Assembly (NCBI GenBank): GCA_900539375.1
Contig: UQBY01000013.1
Coordinates: 1-64,000, forward strand
DNA from: an uncultured Clostridium sp.
GTDB taxonomy: Bacteria > Bacillota > Clostridia > Clostridiales > Clostridiaceae
Length of the DNA stretch: 64,000 nucleotides
Direction: 5' to 3'
In this document: positions 15,642-24,323 of the stretch, piece after piece
How positions within the stretch are numbered: position 1 is the stretch's first letter
Layout: each line of letters begins with the position of its first letter
The notes under the pieces: generated by a model
Told to the model about the DNA's origin: nothing
The model's input: only the letters and a program-made list of their open reading frames with translations
The model's database searches: none
Position numbers and translations under genes: made by a program

Positions 15642-17435
15642 ATGAGTGATGATAAAGTTTTAAAAAAGAGAGAAGAAATAAAAGAAGAGTTTAAGTGGAA
15701 GCTTAATAAAGTTTATGCCTCTTTAGAAGATTGGGAAAAGGATTTTGAAAAACTAAAAAAAGAATCTATAAAGCTTAAAGACTTTCAAGGAAAATTAAGT
15801 GATAAAGATAAAATTTTAGAGTATTTAAAGTTAAATGAAGAAATAAGCAGACTTGCTGAAAAGCTTTATGTTTATGCTCACATGAAATCTGATGAAGATA
15901 CAACAAATCAAAAGAATCAAGGAGTAATGAATAAAGTAGATGCCTTTATGGCAGAGCTTGGAAGCTATACAGCTTTCTTTGTTCCAGAAATTTTATCTCT
16001 TAAAGAAGGTTTTATAGAAGAACTTATTAAAGAAGATGAAAGATTTAAATTATATGAATTTTTATTAATGGATATTTTAAAAGAAAAGCCTCATGTATTA
16101 ACTAAAGAAATGGAAGAGCTTTTAGCATTAACTTCTGATAGTCTTGAAGCACCTCATAGTATTTATAATATGCTTATAAATGCAGATATGACCTTTGGAG
16201 AATTTAAAGATGAAGATGGAGATAAGGTACAACTTACAGAAGGAAACTATTCATCCTTTATAAAAAGTAAAAATAGAGAGGTAAGAAAGGCTGCATTTAA
16301 AGAATTATTTGGTGGATATAAGAAATTTGAAAATACTATAGGTACAGCCCTAACAGCTTCTGTAAAAAACTTTAATCTTAGTGCAAGAGTAAGAAAATAT
16401 TCTTGTCCACTTGAAGCTGCTTTAGGACCAAATGATATACCTTTATCTGTATATGAAAATGCAATAAAAACAATAAATGATAATATTGATGTACTTCATA
16501 GATATGTAAGAGTAAAGAAAAAGCTTTTAGGATTAGATGAAATTCATATGTATGATTTATATGTACCTGTAATTGAAATAGAAAAAGAAAAAATTCCTTT
16601 TGAAGAATCAGTAAAAAGAGCAAATAAAGCTTTAGCACCTTTAGGAGAAGCATATTTAAAGATATTTAATGAAGGAATAGAAAGTGGATGGGTTGATATA
16701 TATCAAAATAAGGGTAAAAGAGGAGGAGCTTATTCTTGGGGCTCCTATGATACAATGCCTTATGTATTATTAAATTATAATTATGAATTAAATGATACAT
16801 CAACTCTTGTACATGAAATGGGACATTCAATACATTCATATTATTCAAAGAAATCTCAACCTTATTATTATTCAGGATATACTATATTCTGTGCAGAAAT
16901 AGCTTCAACAACTAATGAGGCACTTTTAATTCATTATTTAATAGATAATGAAAAGGATGAAAAGAAAAAATTATATCTAATAAATCAAGAATTAGAACAA
17001 ATAAGAACAACTGTATTTAGACAATTAATGTTTGCAGAATTTGAGTTATATGCTCATAATGAATTAAATAGTGGAAATTCTCTTACTGCTGAGGATTATA
17101 ATAATAAATGGCATAAATTAAATAAAAAATACTTTGGAGAAGATATGGTAGTAGATGAAGAGATAGATGTAGAATGGGCAAGAATACCTCACTTTTATTC
17201 AGATTTTTATGTATATCAATATGCCACAGGATATTCAGCAGCATCAGCCTTTGCAAAATCTATACTTAATAAAGAAGAAAATGCAGTAGAAAAGTATATG
17301 GGATTTTTAAAGAGTGGTGGAAGTAAATATCCAATAGATATACTAAAAGATGCAGGAGTAGATATGACTACTTCTAAACCTTTAGAAGCTACTATAAAAA
17401 GATTTAGTGAATTATTAGATATGTTAGAAAAATAA
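15642..17435 (+). CDS. pepF: Oligoendopeptidase F
   Basis: A 597-aa M3B zinc metallopeptidase. H-E-M-G-H at about 391-395 gives two zinc ligands and the catalytic Glu; the third ligand lies in the following E-I-A-S-T-T-N-E. The Y-S-W-G-S-Y and H-S-I-H-S-Y-Y segments are typical of PepF. Length is normal. It cleaves short peptides in the cytosol as part of peptide recycling. AAGGAGGAG overlaps the stop of the small acidic gene 3 nt upstream, so the two are co-expressed. Confidence 0.93.
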   Translation: MSDDKVLKKREEIKEEFKWKLNKVYASLEDWEKDFEKLKKESIKLKDFQGKLSDKDKILEYLKLNEEISRLAEKLYVYAHMKSDEDTTNQKNQGVMNKVDAFMAELGSYTAFFVPEILSLKEGFIEELIKEDERFKLYEFLLMDILKEKPHVLTKEMEELLALTSDSLEAPHSIYNMLINADMTFGEFKDEDGDKVQLTEGNYSSFIKSKNREVRKAAFKELFGGYKKFENTIGTALTASVKNFNLSARVRKYSCPLEAALGPNDIPLSVYENAIKTINDNIDVLHRYVRVKKKLLGLDEIHMYDLYVPVIEIEKEKIPFEESVKRANKALAPLGEAYLKIFNEGIESGWVDIYQNKGKRGGAYSWGSYDTMPYVLLNYNYELNDTSTLVHEMGHSIHSYYSKKSQPYYYSGYTIFCAEIASTTNEALLIHYLIDNEKDEKKKLYLINQELEQIRTTVFRQLMFAEFELYAHNELNSGNSLTAEDYNNKWHKLNKKYFGEDMVVDEEIDVEWARIPHFYSDFYVYQYATGYSAASAFAKSILNKEENAVEKYMGFLKSGGSKYPIDILKDAGVDMTTSKPLEATIKRFSELLDMLEK

Positions 17436-17451
17436 TTTCTAGTTTTATTAT

Positions 17452-17490
17452 AAGGATGAAAATTTTAAAAAGGATTTTCATCCTTAATTT
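17452..17490 (+). terminator. Terminator after pepF
   Basis: AAGGATGAAAAT (17452-17463) pairs perfectly with ATTTTCATCCTT (17474-17485). The T tail is modest. Confidence 0.75.
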
Positions 17491-17512
17491 TCTAAATAAT
17501 AAGGAGGATTAA

Positions 17513-18121
17513 ATGAACTTAAAAGAAAATAAAATAGTTAACCAAAATAATATAGTTACAATGATTATAATAGCAATAAATGTGGTACTTTATATAATAA
17601 CTGCCATAATGTCTAAGAATATTTTAGATATAAATGCATATGTATTATTATATATGGGAGGAAATTATGGAGCTTTAGTATCTAAGGGTCAGGTGTGGAG
17701 ATTATTAACTTGTGCATTTCTTCATGGAGGGCTTATTCATATTTTGTGTAATATGTATGCTTTATATGCAATAGGGCCACAGGTTGAAATTTTATTTGGA
17801 AGAGTAAAATATATAATTATATATTTTTTCTCTGCTATAGGTGGAAGTTTATTAAGCTTTACATGTTCACCAAACAATTTATCAATAGGTGCATCAGGTG
17901 CAATTTTTGGCCTTTTTGGAGCTATGGTTGTTTTTGTGCTTAAATATAAAGATAGAATTCCTAAAAAGGTTTTAAATAATTTATTTGGAGTTATAATATT
18001 AAATCTTTTAATAGGATTTAATTTACAAGGAATTGATAATTTTGGGCATATAGGTGGTCTTTTAGCTGGAGCTTTAGTAGCATTTTTAATTCTAACTAAA
18101 GAAGCAAAAGATAGGGGATAA
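17513..18121 (+). CDS. Rhomboid-family intramembrane serine protease
   Basis: A 202-aa protein with six or so membrane segments. The rhomboid catalytic pair is present: Ser in G-A-S-G-A-I-F-G at about residue 128 and His in G-H-I-G-G-L at about 179. The earlier H-G-G-L-I-H-I-L-C-N-M conserved segment is also there. It cleaves membrane proteins within the bilayer; the substrate is unknown. AAGGAGG precedes ATG 17513. It stands alone between terminators. Confidence 0.9.
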   Translation: MNLKENKIVNQNNIVTMIIIAINVVLYIITAIMSKNILDINAYVLLYMGGNYGALVSKGQVWRLLTCAFLHGGLIHILCNMYALYAIGPQVEILFGRVKYIIIYFFSAIGGSLLSFTCSPNNLSIGASGAIFGLFGAMVVFVLKYKDRIPKKVLNNLFGVIILNLLIGFNLQGIDNFGHIGGLLAGALVAFLILTKEAKDRG

Positions 18122-18190
18122 TAAAGATTATTAAAAATGAAAAGCAAATTTTAGCAAATAATAAAAAATCTACATTAAAATGATAAAATG

Positions 18191-18232
18191 AAAAAAAAAA
18201 CTTAAAAACATTAAAAAAATAAGTTTTTTTAT
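18191..18232 (+). terminator. Probable terminator after the rhomboid gene
   Basis: An A-rich arm ending in AACTTA pairs with TAAGTTTTTTT at 18220-18230. The hairpin is weak but carries a long T run. Confidence 0.55.
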
Positions 18233-18276
18233 GGAATTTATTAATAAAATATTGTATTATATATACATAATTGATA

Positions 18277-18290
18277 TTGATAAGTATCAA
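18277..18290. promoter_or_regulatory. Palindrome upstream of gdhA
   Basis: TTGATA-AG-TATCAA is a 6-2-6 palindrome 36 nt before the gdhA start, preceded at once by another TTGATA half at 18271. It may be an operator. No regulator can be named. Confidence 0.35.
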
Positions 18291-18326
18291 CTACTAAAAT
18301 ACCTAAATACTTAAGGAGATGTAACA

Positions 18327-19673
18327 ATGGAAGCAAAGAAGTATGTTGAAAGTGTATTAGAAACTGTTAAAAAGAGAAATCAAGGAGAAAAAGAATTCCA
18401 AGATGCAGTTACAGAAGTATTAAATTCATTAGTACCAGTAATGGAAAAGCATCCAGAATTTATAGAAGCTAATCTTTTAGAAAGAATAGTTGAACCTGAA
18501 AGACAAATAATGTTTAGAGTACCATGGGTTGATGATGCTGGAAAGGTACATGTAAACAGAGGATTCAGAATTCAATTTAATAGTGCTATAGGACCATACA
18601 AGGGTGGTTTAAGACTACATCCTTCAGTTAATGCAAGTATAATCAAGTTCTTAGGATTTGAACAAATATTCAAAAACTCATTAACTGGTCTTCCAATAGG
18701 AGGAGGAAAAGGTGGTTCAGATTTCGACCCTAAGGGTAAATCTAATAACGAAATAATGAGATTCTGCCAAAGCTTTATGGCTGAATTATACAGACACATT
18801 GGATTAGACACAGACGTTCCAGCTGGAGATATTGGTGTTGGCGGAAGAGAAATCGGATACCTTTACGGATATTATAAAAAGTTAAGAGGAGCTAATGACC
18901 AAGGAGTTTTAACTGGTAAGGGATTAACTTTTGGAGGAAGCTTAGCTAGAACTGAAGCTACAGGATTTGGTTTAGTTTACTTTACAGAAGAAATGTTAAA
19001 GGATAATGGAACAAGCTTTGCTGGAAAGACAGTTGTAATTTCAGGTGCTGGTAACGTTGCTATATATGCAACTCAAAAAGCTACAGAATTAGGAGCAAAG
19101 GTAGTTGCTTTATGTGACTCTAACGGATACATCTACGATCCAAATGGAATTAACTTAGAAGTAGTTAAGGACATTAAGGAAGTTAGAAGAGCAAGAATTA
19201 AAGAATATGCTGATTTAGTTCCAGGTTCTGAATATCATGAAGGATGTAAGGGAATATGGACAATTAAGTGTGATATAGCTCTTCCATGTGCAACTCAAAG
19301 AGAAATAGACAAAGAATCAGCTGAAATCTTAGTTAAGAACGGAGTTAAGTGTGTTTCTGAAGGAGCTAATATGCCTTCAACATTAGAAGCTATCGAAGTA
19401 TTCCAATCTAACGGAGTATTATTTGGACCTGCTAAAGCAGCTAATGCTGGTGGAGTTGCTTGTTCAGCTCTTGAAATGTCACAAAACAGCATGAGATTAT
19501 CATGGACATTTGAAGAAGTTGATGAAAAGCTTCAAGGAATAATGAAGAACATATACAAGAATGCAAGTGAAGCTGCTAAGGAATATGGACATGAAGGAAA
19601 TATCCTAATGGGAGCAAACATAGCTGGATTCATGAAAGTTGCTACTGCAATGATGGCTCAAGGTATTGTTTAA
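18327..19673 (+). CDS. gdhA: NADP-type glutamate dehydrogenase
   Basis: A 448-aa hexameric glutamate dehydrogenase joining ammonium and 2-oxoglutarate. Seen: the G-P-Y-K-G-G-L-R substrate segment, L-P-I-G-G-G-K-G-G with the catalytic Lys, P-A-G-D-I-G-V-G-G-R-E-I-G, and a Rossmann G-A-G-N-V-A at about 239. Length and the K-G-G-S-D-F-D-P-K-G-K-S segment are those of the biosynthetic NADP enzymes. Codons are unusually rich in C-ending AAC, TAC and GAC compared with the neighbours, a sign of high expression. AAGGAGATG precedes the ATG. Confidence 0.93.
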   Translation: MEAKKYVESVLETVKKRNQGEKEFQDAVTEVLNSLVPVMEKHPEFIEANLLERIVEPERQIMFRVPWVDDAGKVHVNRGFRIQFNSAIGPYKGGLRLHPSVNASIIKFLGFEQIFKNSLTGLPIGGGKGGSDFDPKGKSNNEIMRFCQSFMAELYRHIGLDTDVPAGDIGVGGREIGYLYGYYKKLRGANDQGVLTGKGLTFGGSLARTEATGFGLVYFTEEMLKDNGTSFAGKTVVISGAGNVAIYATQKATELGAKVVALCDSNGYIYDPNGINLEVVKDIKEVRRARIKEYADLVPGSEYHEGCKGIWTIKCDIALPCATQREIDKESAEILVKNGVKCVSEGANMPSTLEAIEVFQSNGVLFGPAKAANAGGVACSALEMSQNSMRLSWTFEEVDEKLQGIMKNIYKNASEAAKEYGHEGNILMGANIAGFMKVATAMMAQGIV

Positions 19674-19694
19674 TATAAAATAAAAATAAATAAT

Positions 19695-19730
19695 AAAAAA
19701 GTAGTCTTTTAAGGCTACTTTTTTTTATAT
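19695..19730 (+). terminator. Terminator after gdhA
   Basis: AAAAAAGTAGTC pairs with GGCTACTTTTTT (one G-T) across a 10-nt loop, followed by more T. Confidence 0.9.
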
Positions 19731-19793
19731 ATTTAATAGAATATTCACTAAGTTAGAAAAATATGTTATTATATAGAAAAAGGAGGGATATGT

Positions 19794-20342
19794 TTGAAAA
19801 TTTATATTTTAGTGGGGGTAGTAGTATTAATAGTAATTTATGTTTTAGCTACTTATAATTCATTAGTAAGATTAAACAATTCAGTAAAAGAAGCTTTTGC
19901 AACAATGGATGTTTACTTGAAAAAAAGATGGGACTTGATTCCTAATATTGTTGAAACAGTAAAAGGTTATGCAAAGCATGAAAAAGAAACACTTCAATCT
20001 GTAATTAATTTAAGAAATAGTGTATATGATGATATGTCACAAAATGAAAAAATTGAAGCTAATGAAAAAATTAATAGTGGAATATCAAAAATAATAGCTT
20101 TAGCAGAAAGCTATCCAGATTTAAAGGCAAATCAAAACTTTTTAAATTTAAGTAATCAGTTGTCAAAAATAGAAGAGGATATTGCAAATTCAAGAAAATA
20201 TTATAATGCAGTTGTAAAAAATATTAATAATAAAATATTAATGTTTCCTAGTAATATTATTGCAAAAATATTTGGCTATAAAGAAATAAAAATGTTTGAA
20301 GCACAAAAATCAGAAAGAGAAAATGTAAGGATAGAATTATAA
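19794..20342 (+). CDS. lemA: LemA-family protein
   Basis: A 182-aa protein with one N-terminal membrane segment at 3-20 and a helical, coiled-coil-like remainder. LemA landmarks: Y-N-S-L-V-R-L-N-N-S-V-K-E-A, then R-W-D-L-I-P-N-I-V-E-T-V-K-G-Y, and S-R-K-Y-Y-N-A-V-V-K. Function is poorly known; the family is often paired with DUF2207/TPM-type membrane proteins, as here. The TTG start at 19794 follows AGGAGGG. Its stop overlaps the next ATG by 1 nt, so the pair is translationally coupled. Confidence 0.88.
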   Translation: MKIYILVGVVVLIVIYVLATYNSLVRLNNSVKEAFATMDVYLKKRWDLIPNIVETVKGYAKHEKETLQSVINLRNSVYDDMSQNEKIEANEKINSGISKIIALAESYPDLKANQNFLNLSNQLSKIEEDIANSRKYYNAVVKNINNKILMFPSNIIAKIFGYKEIKMFEAQKSERENVRIEL

Positions 20343-22210
20343 TGAAAAAGATATTAAGTTTATTAGTAATTTTTATAGTTTCTTTTATGCCTTTAAATGT
20401 AATGGCTGATGAATATGATGATAGTAGCTATTATGATTATACATTAGATTCTTATGATGTTAATATTAATGTAAATGAAAATAATACCTTTGACATTACA
20501 GAAACTATTGATGCTTTTTTTAATATTGAAAAACATGGAATATTTAGAAAAATTCCAACAAGAAATAAGGTAGTTAGATTAGATGGAACAACTTCATATA
20601 ATAGAGCAAAAATAAGTGATATAGTAGTAGATGATAACTTTACAACTTCAAATGAAAATGGAAATAAAGTAATAAAAATTGGAGATGCAGATACAACTTT
20701 AACTGGAGAAAAAGAATATACAATAAGTTATTTATATAATTTAGGGAAAGATACTGGAAAAGACTATGATGAATTATATTATAATATAATTGGTAATGAA
20801 TGGGATACTATAATTAGAAATGTAACCTTTACTATAACAATGCCAAAGGAATTTGATGAAAGTAAGTTAGGTTTTTCAAAAGGGGCTTATGGCACTGTAG
20901 ATAGTAGTGAAATATATTATACTGTAGATGGAAATGTAATTACAGGAGTATTTTCTGGTACATTAAATCCAGGAGAAGCATTAACTGTTAGATTAGAGTT
21001 ACCTGAAGGATATTTTGTAGGTGCAAGTAGTAATTTAAGTTTCTTCACAATTTTAGCAATTGCCTTACCAATAATATTTTTAATAACTTCAATAGTTTTA
21101 TTAATTAAATTAGGCAAGAGTTTCCCTTTAGTAAAAACTGTAGAATTTTATCCACCAGAAGGATTTAATAGTGCTGAAGTAGGATTTTTATATAAGGGTT
21201 TTGCAGATAATAAAGATGTAGTTTCTCTATTAGTATATTTAGCTAATAAAGGTTATATTGAAATTGGAGAAAAAGAAGGAAAAAGTTTATTTAAAAGCAA
21301 AAACTTTATAATAAGAAAGCTTAAAGGATATGATGGGGATAATGAAACAGAAAGAATTTTTTTAGAAGGTCTTTTTAAAACAAAAAATGAGGTAACATAT
21401 AAAGACTTATATAATAAATTTTATAGAACAGTTAATAAAATAACTAATATTTTAAATGATAAAGAAAATAAGTATGAAATATTTCAAAAGGACTTATTAA
21501 GAAAAAGATATATTATTTTTGTTATGATGATTTTAACATTTATTGTAATAACTTATAAGCCAGTTGTTGAATATTTAGGAGCAGGACCTTTAATATTTGC
21601 ATTGTTATTTCCAGGGATAGGCTTCTCAGTTATGATATTTATGTTATTTGAAAATAATGATTTGTCAATAAAAATATTTATAATTTTATGGGGCTCACTT
21701 TTTGGAGGAATACCTTTTGCTTTTATGGTAGTGCCATCAATAATACAAGATAGTATATATGTAATTACATACATAATAGGTGTTTTGTGTATAATTGCAA
21801 TGGGAATAGTATTTAAAAGATTTAAAAAGAGAACAAGATATGGAAATGAACTTTTAGGTAAAATATTAGGATTTAAAGAATTTTTAGAAAAAGTAGAAAA
21901 GGAAAAATTAGAAGAATTAGTTTTTCAAGACCCAAATTATTTCTATAATATATTACCATTTACTTATGTGCTTGAAGTATCAGATAAATGGATTAAAAAG
22001 TTTGAAGATATATTATTAAAAGCACCAGATTGGTATTCTGGAAGCAGTTTTACTACTGCAACCTTTGGAACATTTATGGCTTCAACTATGACTTCTGCAT
22101 CTAAAGCCATGTCATCTAGACCATCCTCAAGTAGTGGTGGAGGTTCATCAAGAAGTGGTGGTGGAATGTCTGGTGGAGGCTCTGGTGGTGGAGGCGGCGG
22201 AAGCTGGTAA
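20342..22210 (+). CDS. DUF2207 membrane protein with Gly-rich tail
   Basis: A 622-aa protein. The signal peptide spans residues 1-22. A beta-rich extracellular DUF2207 domain follows to about 225, then a membrane segment near 230-255, a cytosolic stretch, and further membrane segments around 390-490. The C-terminus is a Ser/Gly tail ending in a run of Gly, then S-W. This architecture is typical of partners of LemA in many bacteria; the function is unknown, with cell-envelope roles suspected. It overlaps lemA by 1 nt. Confidence 0.87.
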   Translation: MKKILSLLVIFIVSFMPLNVMADEYDDSSYYDYTLDSYDVNINVNENNTFDITETIDAFFNIEKHGIFRKIPTRNKVVRLDGTTSYNRAKISDIVVDDNFTTSNENGNKVIKIGDADTTLTGEKEYTISYLYNLGKDTGKDYDELYYNIIGNEWDTIIRNVTFTITMPKEFDESKLGFSKGAYGTVDSSEIYYTVDGNVITGVFSGTLNPGEALTVRLELPEGYFVGASSNLSFFTILAIALPIIFLITSIVLLIKLGKSFPLVKTVEFYPPEGFNSAEVGFLYKGFADNKDVVSLLVYLANKGYIEIGEKEGKSLFKSKNFIIRKLKGYDGDNETERIFLEGLFKTKNEVTYKDLYNKFYRTVNKITNILNDKENKYEIFQKDLLRKRYIIFVMMILTFIVITYKPVVEYLGAGPLIFALLFPGIGFSVMIFMLFENNDLSIKIFIILWGSLFGGIPFAFMVVPSIIQDSIYVITYIIGVLCIIAMGIVFKRFKKRTRYGNELLGKILGFKEFLEKVEKEKLEELVFQDPNYFYNILPFTYVLEVSDKWIKKFEDILLKAPDWYSGSSFTTATFGTFMASTMTSASKAMSSRPSSSSGGGSSRSGGGMSGGGSGGGGGGSW

Positions 22211-22253
22211 AATCCCATAAGAAATAAAAAACTTTAGTATAATAATAAATAAA

Positions 22254-22290
22254 AAATGAGATATTAAATATTAATATCTTATTTTTTTTG
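22254..22290 (+). terminator. Terminator after the LemA-DUF2207 operon
   Basis: An AATGAGATATTA arm pairs with TAATATCTTATT (one G-T), followed by eight T. Confidence 0.85.
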
Positions 22291-22360
22291 ACATTTACTA
22301 TAAAAATAAGTATATTTTATAAAGGAAGATAAATATCGAATGTAAGTTTGGAGGAAAAAT

Positions 22361-24310
22361 ATGACAACAGAAAATAAAGCATCTTATGATGTTACAGATT
22401 TAACCTCATTAGAAAAATTAGAACCAGTAAGAGTAAGACCTGGTATGTATATAGGGTCAACAGGAAGCAAAGGGCTTCACCATTGCATATGGGAAATATT
22501 AGATAATTCTATTGATGAAATAACTAATGGATATGGAGATAAAGCAACAATTATTATAAATAAAGATAAAAGTGTAACTATAATAGATAATGGAAGAGGA
22601 ATACCAACAGGAATTCATCCAGTAAAGAAAAAAAGTGGAGTTGAAATGGTATTTACAGAACTTCACACTGGAGGAAAGTTTAATAACAAAAATTATAAAA
22701 CTTCTGGAGGTCTTCATGGAGTTGGGGCTGCTGTTGTAAATGCACTTTCAAAGTGGCTTGAAGTTCAGGTATGTCAAAATGGCAATATTTATAGACAAAG
22801 ATTTGAATATGCTTATGATAAAGAATTAAAAAAGAATATGCCAGGAACACCTGTAACAAAGCTTGAGATAATAGGAAAAACAAAGGAAACTGGAACAAAG
22901 GTTACTTTTATGCCAGATAAAGATGTTTTTTCAACAATAGATTTTAAATTTGATGTTATAGATGAGAGACTTCAAGAATTAGCCTTTCAAAATAAAGGTA
23001 TAAGACTTGAACTTATAGATGAAAGAAAAGAAGAAACTGTTAAAAAGGAATATTATTCTGAAAGAGGACTTTTAGATTTTATAGATTATCTTAATGAAAG
23101 TAAAACAGTAATTCATCCAAATCCAATTTTATTTGAAGGAGAAAGAGAAGTTAATGGTCTTCAAATGTATGGAGAGGTATGTATGCAGTTTACTGATTCA
23201 ACAACAGATTATATAGTAAGTTATGTTAATAACATTCCAACTACAGAAGCAGGAACTCATGAAACAGGATTTAAAACAGGAATGACAAGAGCCTTTAAAG
23301 AGTGGACTAGAAAGCTTGGACTTATAAAAGAAAAGGATAAGGAATTTGAAGGTGATGACTTAAGAGAAGGAATGACTGCAATAGTAAGAATAAAAATCAC
23401 AAATCCTGTATTTGAAGGACAAACAAAAACTAAGCTTGGAAACAATGAAGCTTATACAATGATGAATGATTTAGCTTATACAAAACTTAGTGAATGGATA
23501 GAAGATAATAAAGAACTTGCAACTAATATAATAAATAATGCTTTACAAGCAGCTCAAAGAAGGGAAAAAATTAAAAAGATAAATGAAGCAGAGAAAAAGA
23601 AAGTTGGAAAAGGAACTGCCCCTTTAGCTGGAAAAGTAGCTGTGTGTACAATGAAAGATAATAGTATTAATGAATTTATAGTAGTTGAAGGAGATTCTGC
23701 AGGAGGTTCTGCAAAGCAAGCAAGAGATAGAAGGTTTCAAACTATTATGCCATCTAAGGGTAAAATAATGAATACTGAAAAACAAAAGCTTGAAAATGTA
23801 CTTGCGTCTGAAGAATTAAGATTATTTAATGCAGCAGTTGGTACAGGAACATTAGATAATTATAAAGAAGAAAATTTAAAATATAATAAAATTATTATTA
23901 TGAGTGATGCTGATGTTGATGGATTCCACATTAGAACATTATGGATGACTTATATTTATAGATATATGAGACCTCTTATTACTAATGGACATTTATATTT
24001 AGCACAACCTCCTTTATATAAGGTTTATAAGAAAACAAAAAATGGAGATATTTATAAGTATGCCTATTCTGATGAAGAATTAGAAAAGGTAAAAAAAGAA
24101 GTTGGAAAAGGTGCACTTATACAAAGATATAAAGGTCTTGGAGAAATGAATCCAGAACAGCTTTGGGATACTACATTAAATCCAGAAACAAGAACCCTTT
24201 TTAGAGTTACAATAGAAGATGCTGCAAAGGCAGAAAGAATGGTATCACTTCTTATGGGAGATGTAGTTGAACCAAGAAAAAATTATATGTATAAGTATGC
24301 AGAATTTTAA
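22361..24310 (+). CDS. parE: DNA topoisomerase IV subunit B
   Basis: A 649-aa GyrB/ParE-type ATPase. GHKL ATPase motifs: E-I-L-D-N-S-I-D-E, D-N-G-R-G-I-P, Y-K-T-S-G-G-L-H-G-V-G. TOPRIM motifs: E-G-D-S-A-G-G and D-A-D-V-D-G. The C-terminus has the conserved Q-R-Y-K-G-L-G-E-M-N-P-E-Q-L-W-D. Pairing with a ParC-like gene 13 nt downstream, away from recF and dnaA, favours topoisomerase IV over gyrase. GGAGG precedes ATG. It unlinks daughter chromosomes together with ParC. Confidence 0.9.
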   Translation: MTTENKASYDVTDLTSLEKLEPVRVRPGMYIGSTGSKGLHHCIWEILDNSIDEITNGYGDKATIIINKDKSVTIIDNGRGIPTGIHPVKKKSGVEMVFTELHTGGKFNNKNYKTSGGLHGVGAAVVNALSKWLEVQVCQNGNIYRQRFEYAYDKELKKNMPGTPVTKLEIIGKTKETGTKVTFMPDKDVFSTIDFKFDVIDERLQELAFQNKGIRLELIDERKEETVKKEYYSERGLLDFIDYLNESKTVIHPNPILFEGEREVNGLQMYGEVCMQFTDSTTDYIVSYVNNIPTTEAGTHETGFKTGMTRAFKEWTRKLGLIKEKDKEFEGDDLREGMTAIVRIKITNPVFEGQTKTKLGNNEAYTMMNDLAYTKLSEWIEDNKELATNIINNALQAAQRREKIKKINEAEKKKVGKGTAPLAGKVAVCTMKDNSINEFIVVEGDSAGGSAKQARDRRFQTIMPSKGKIMNTEKQKLENVLASEELRLFNAAVGTGTLDNYKEENLKYNKIIIMSDADVDGFHIRTLWMTYIYRYMRPLITNGHLYLAQPPLYKVYKKTKNGDIYKYAYSDEELEKVKKEVGKGALIQRYKGLGEMNPEQLWDTTLNPETRTLFRVTIEDAAKAERMVSLLMGDVVEPRKNYMYKYAEF

Positions 24311-24323
24311 ATAGGAGGAAACT

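Noticed and set aside
29..18285. The 13-mer GATATTGATAAGT occurs at 29-41 and again upstream of gdhA at 18273-18285.
   Set aside because: Short, AT-rich and without matching context; the chance of such a match in this DNA is not small.
22081..22210. Repetitive GGTGGA DNA at the end of the DUF2207 gene, and a long proline-rich frame on the other strand.
   Set aside because: It is the coding sequence of the Ser/Gly tail normal for this family; the antisense frame is a shadow of it.
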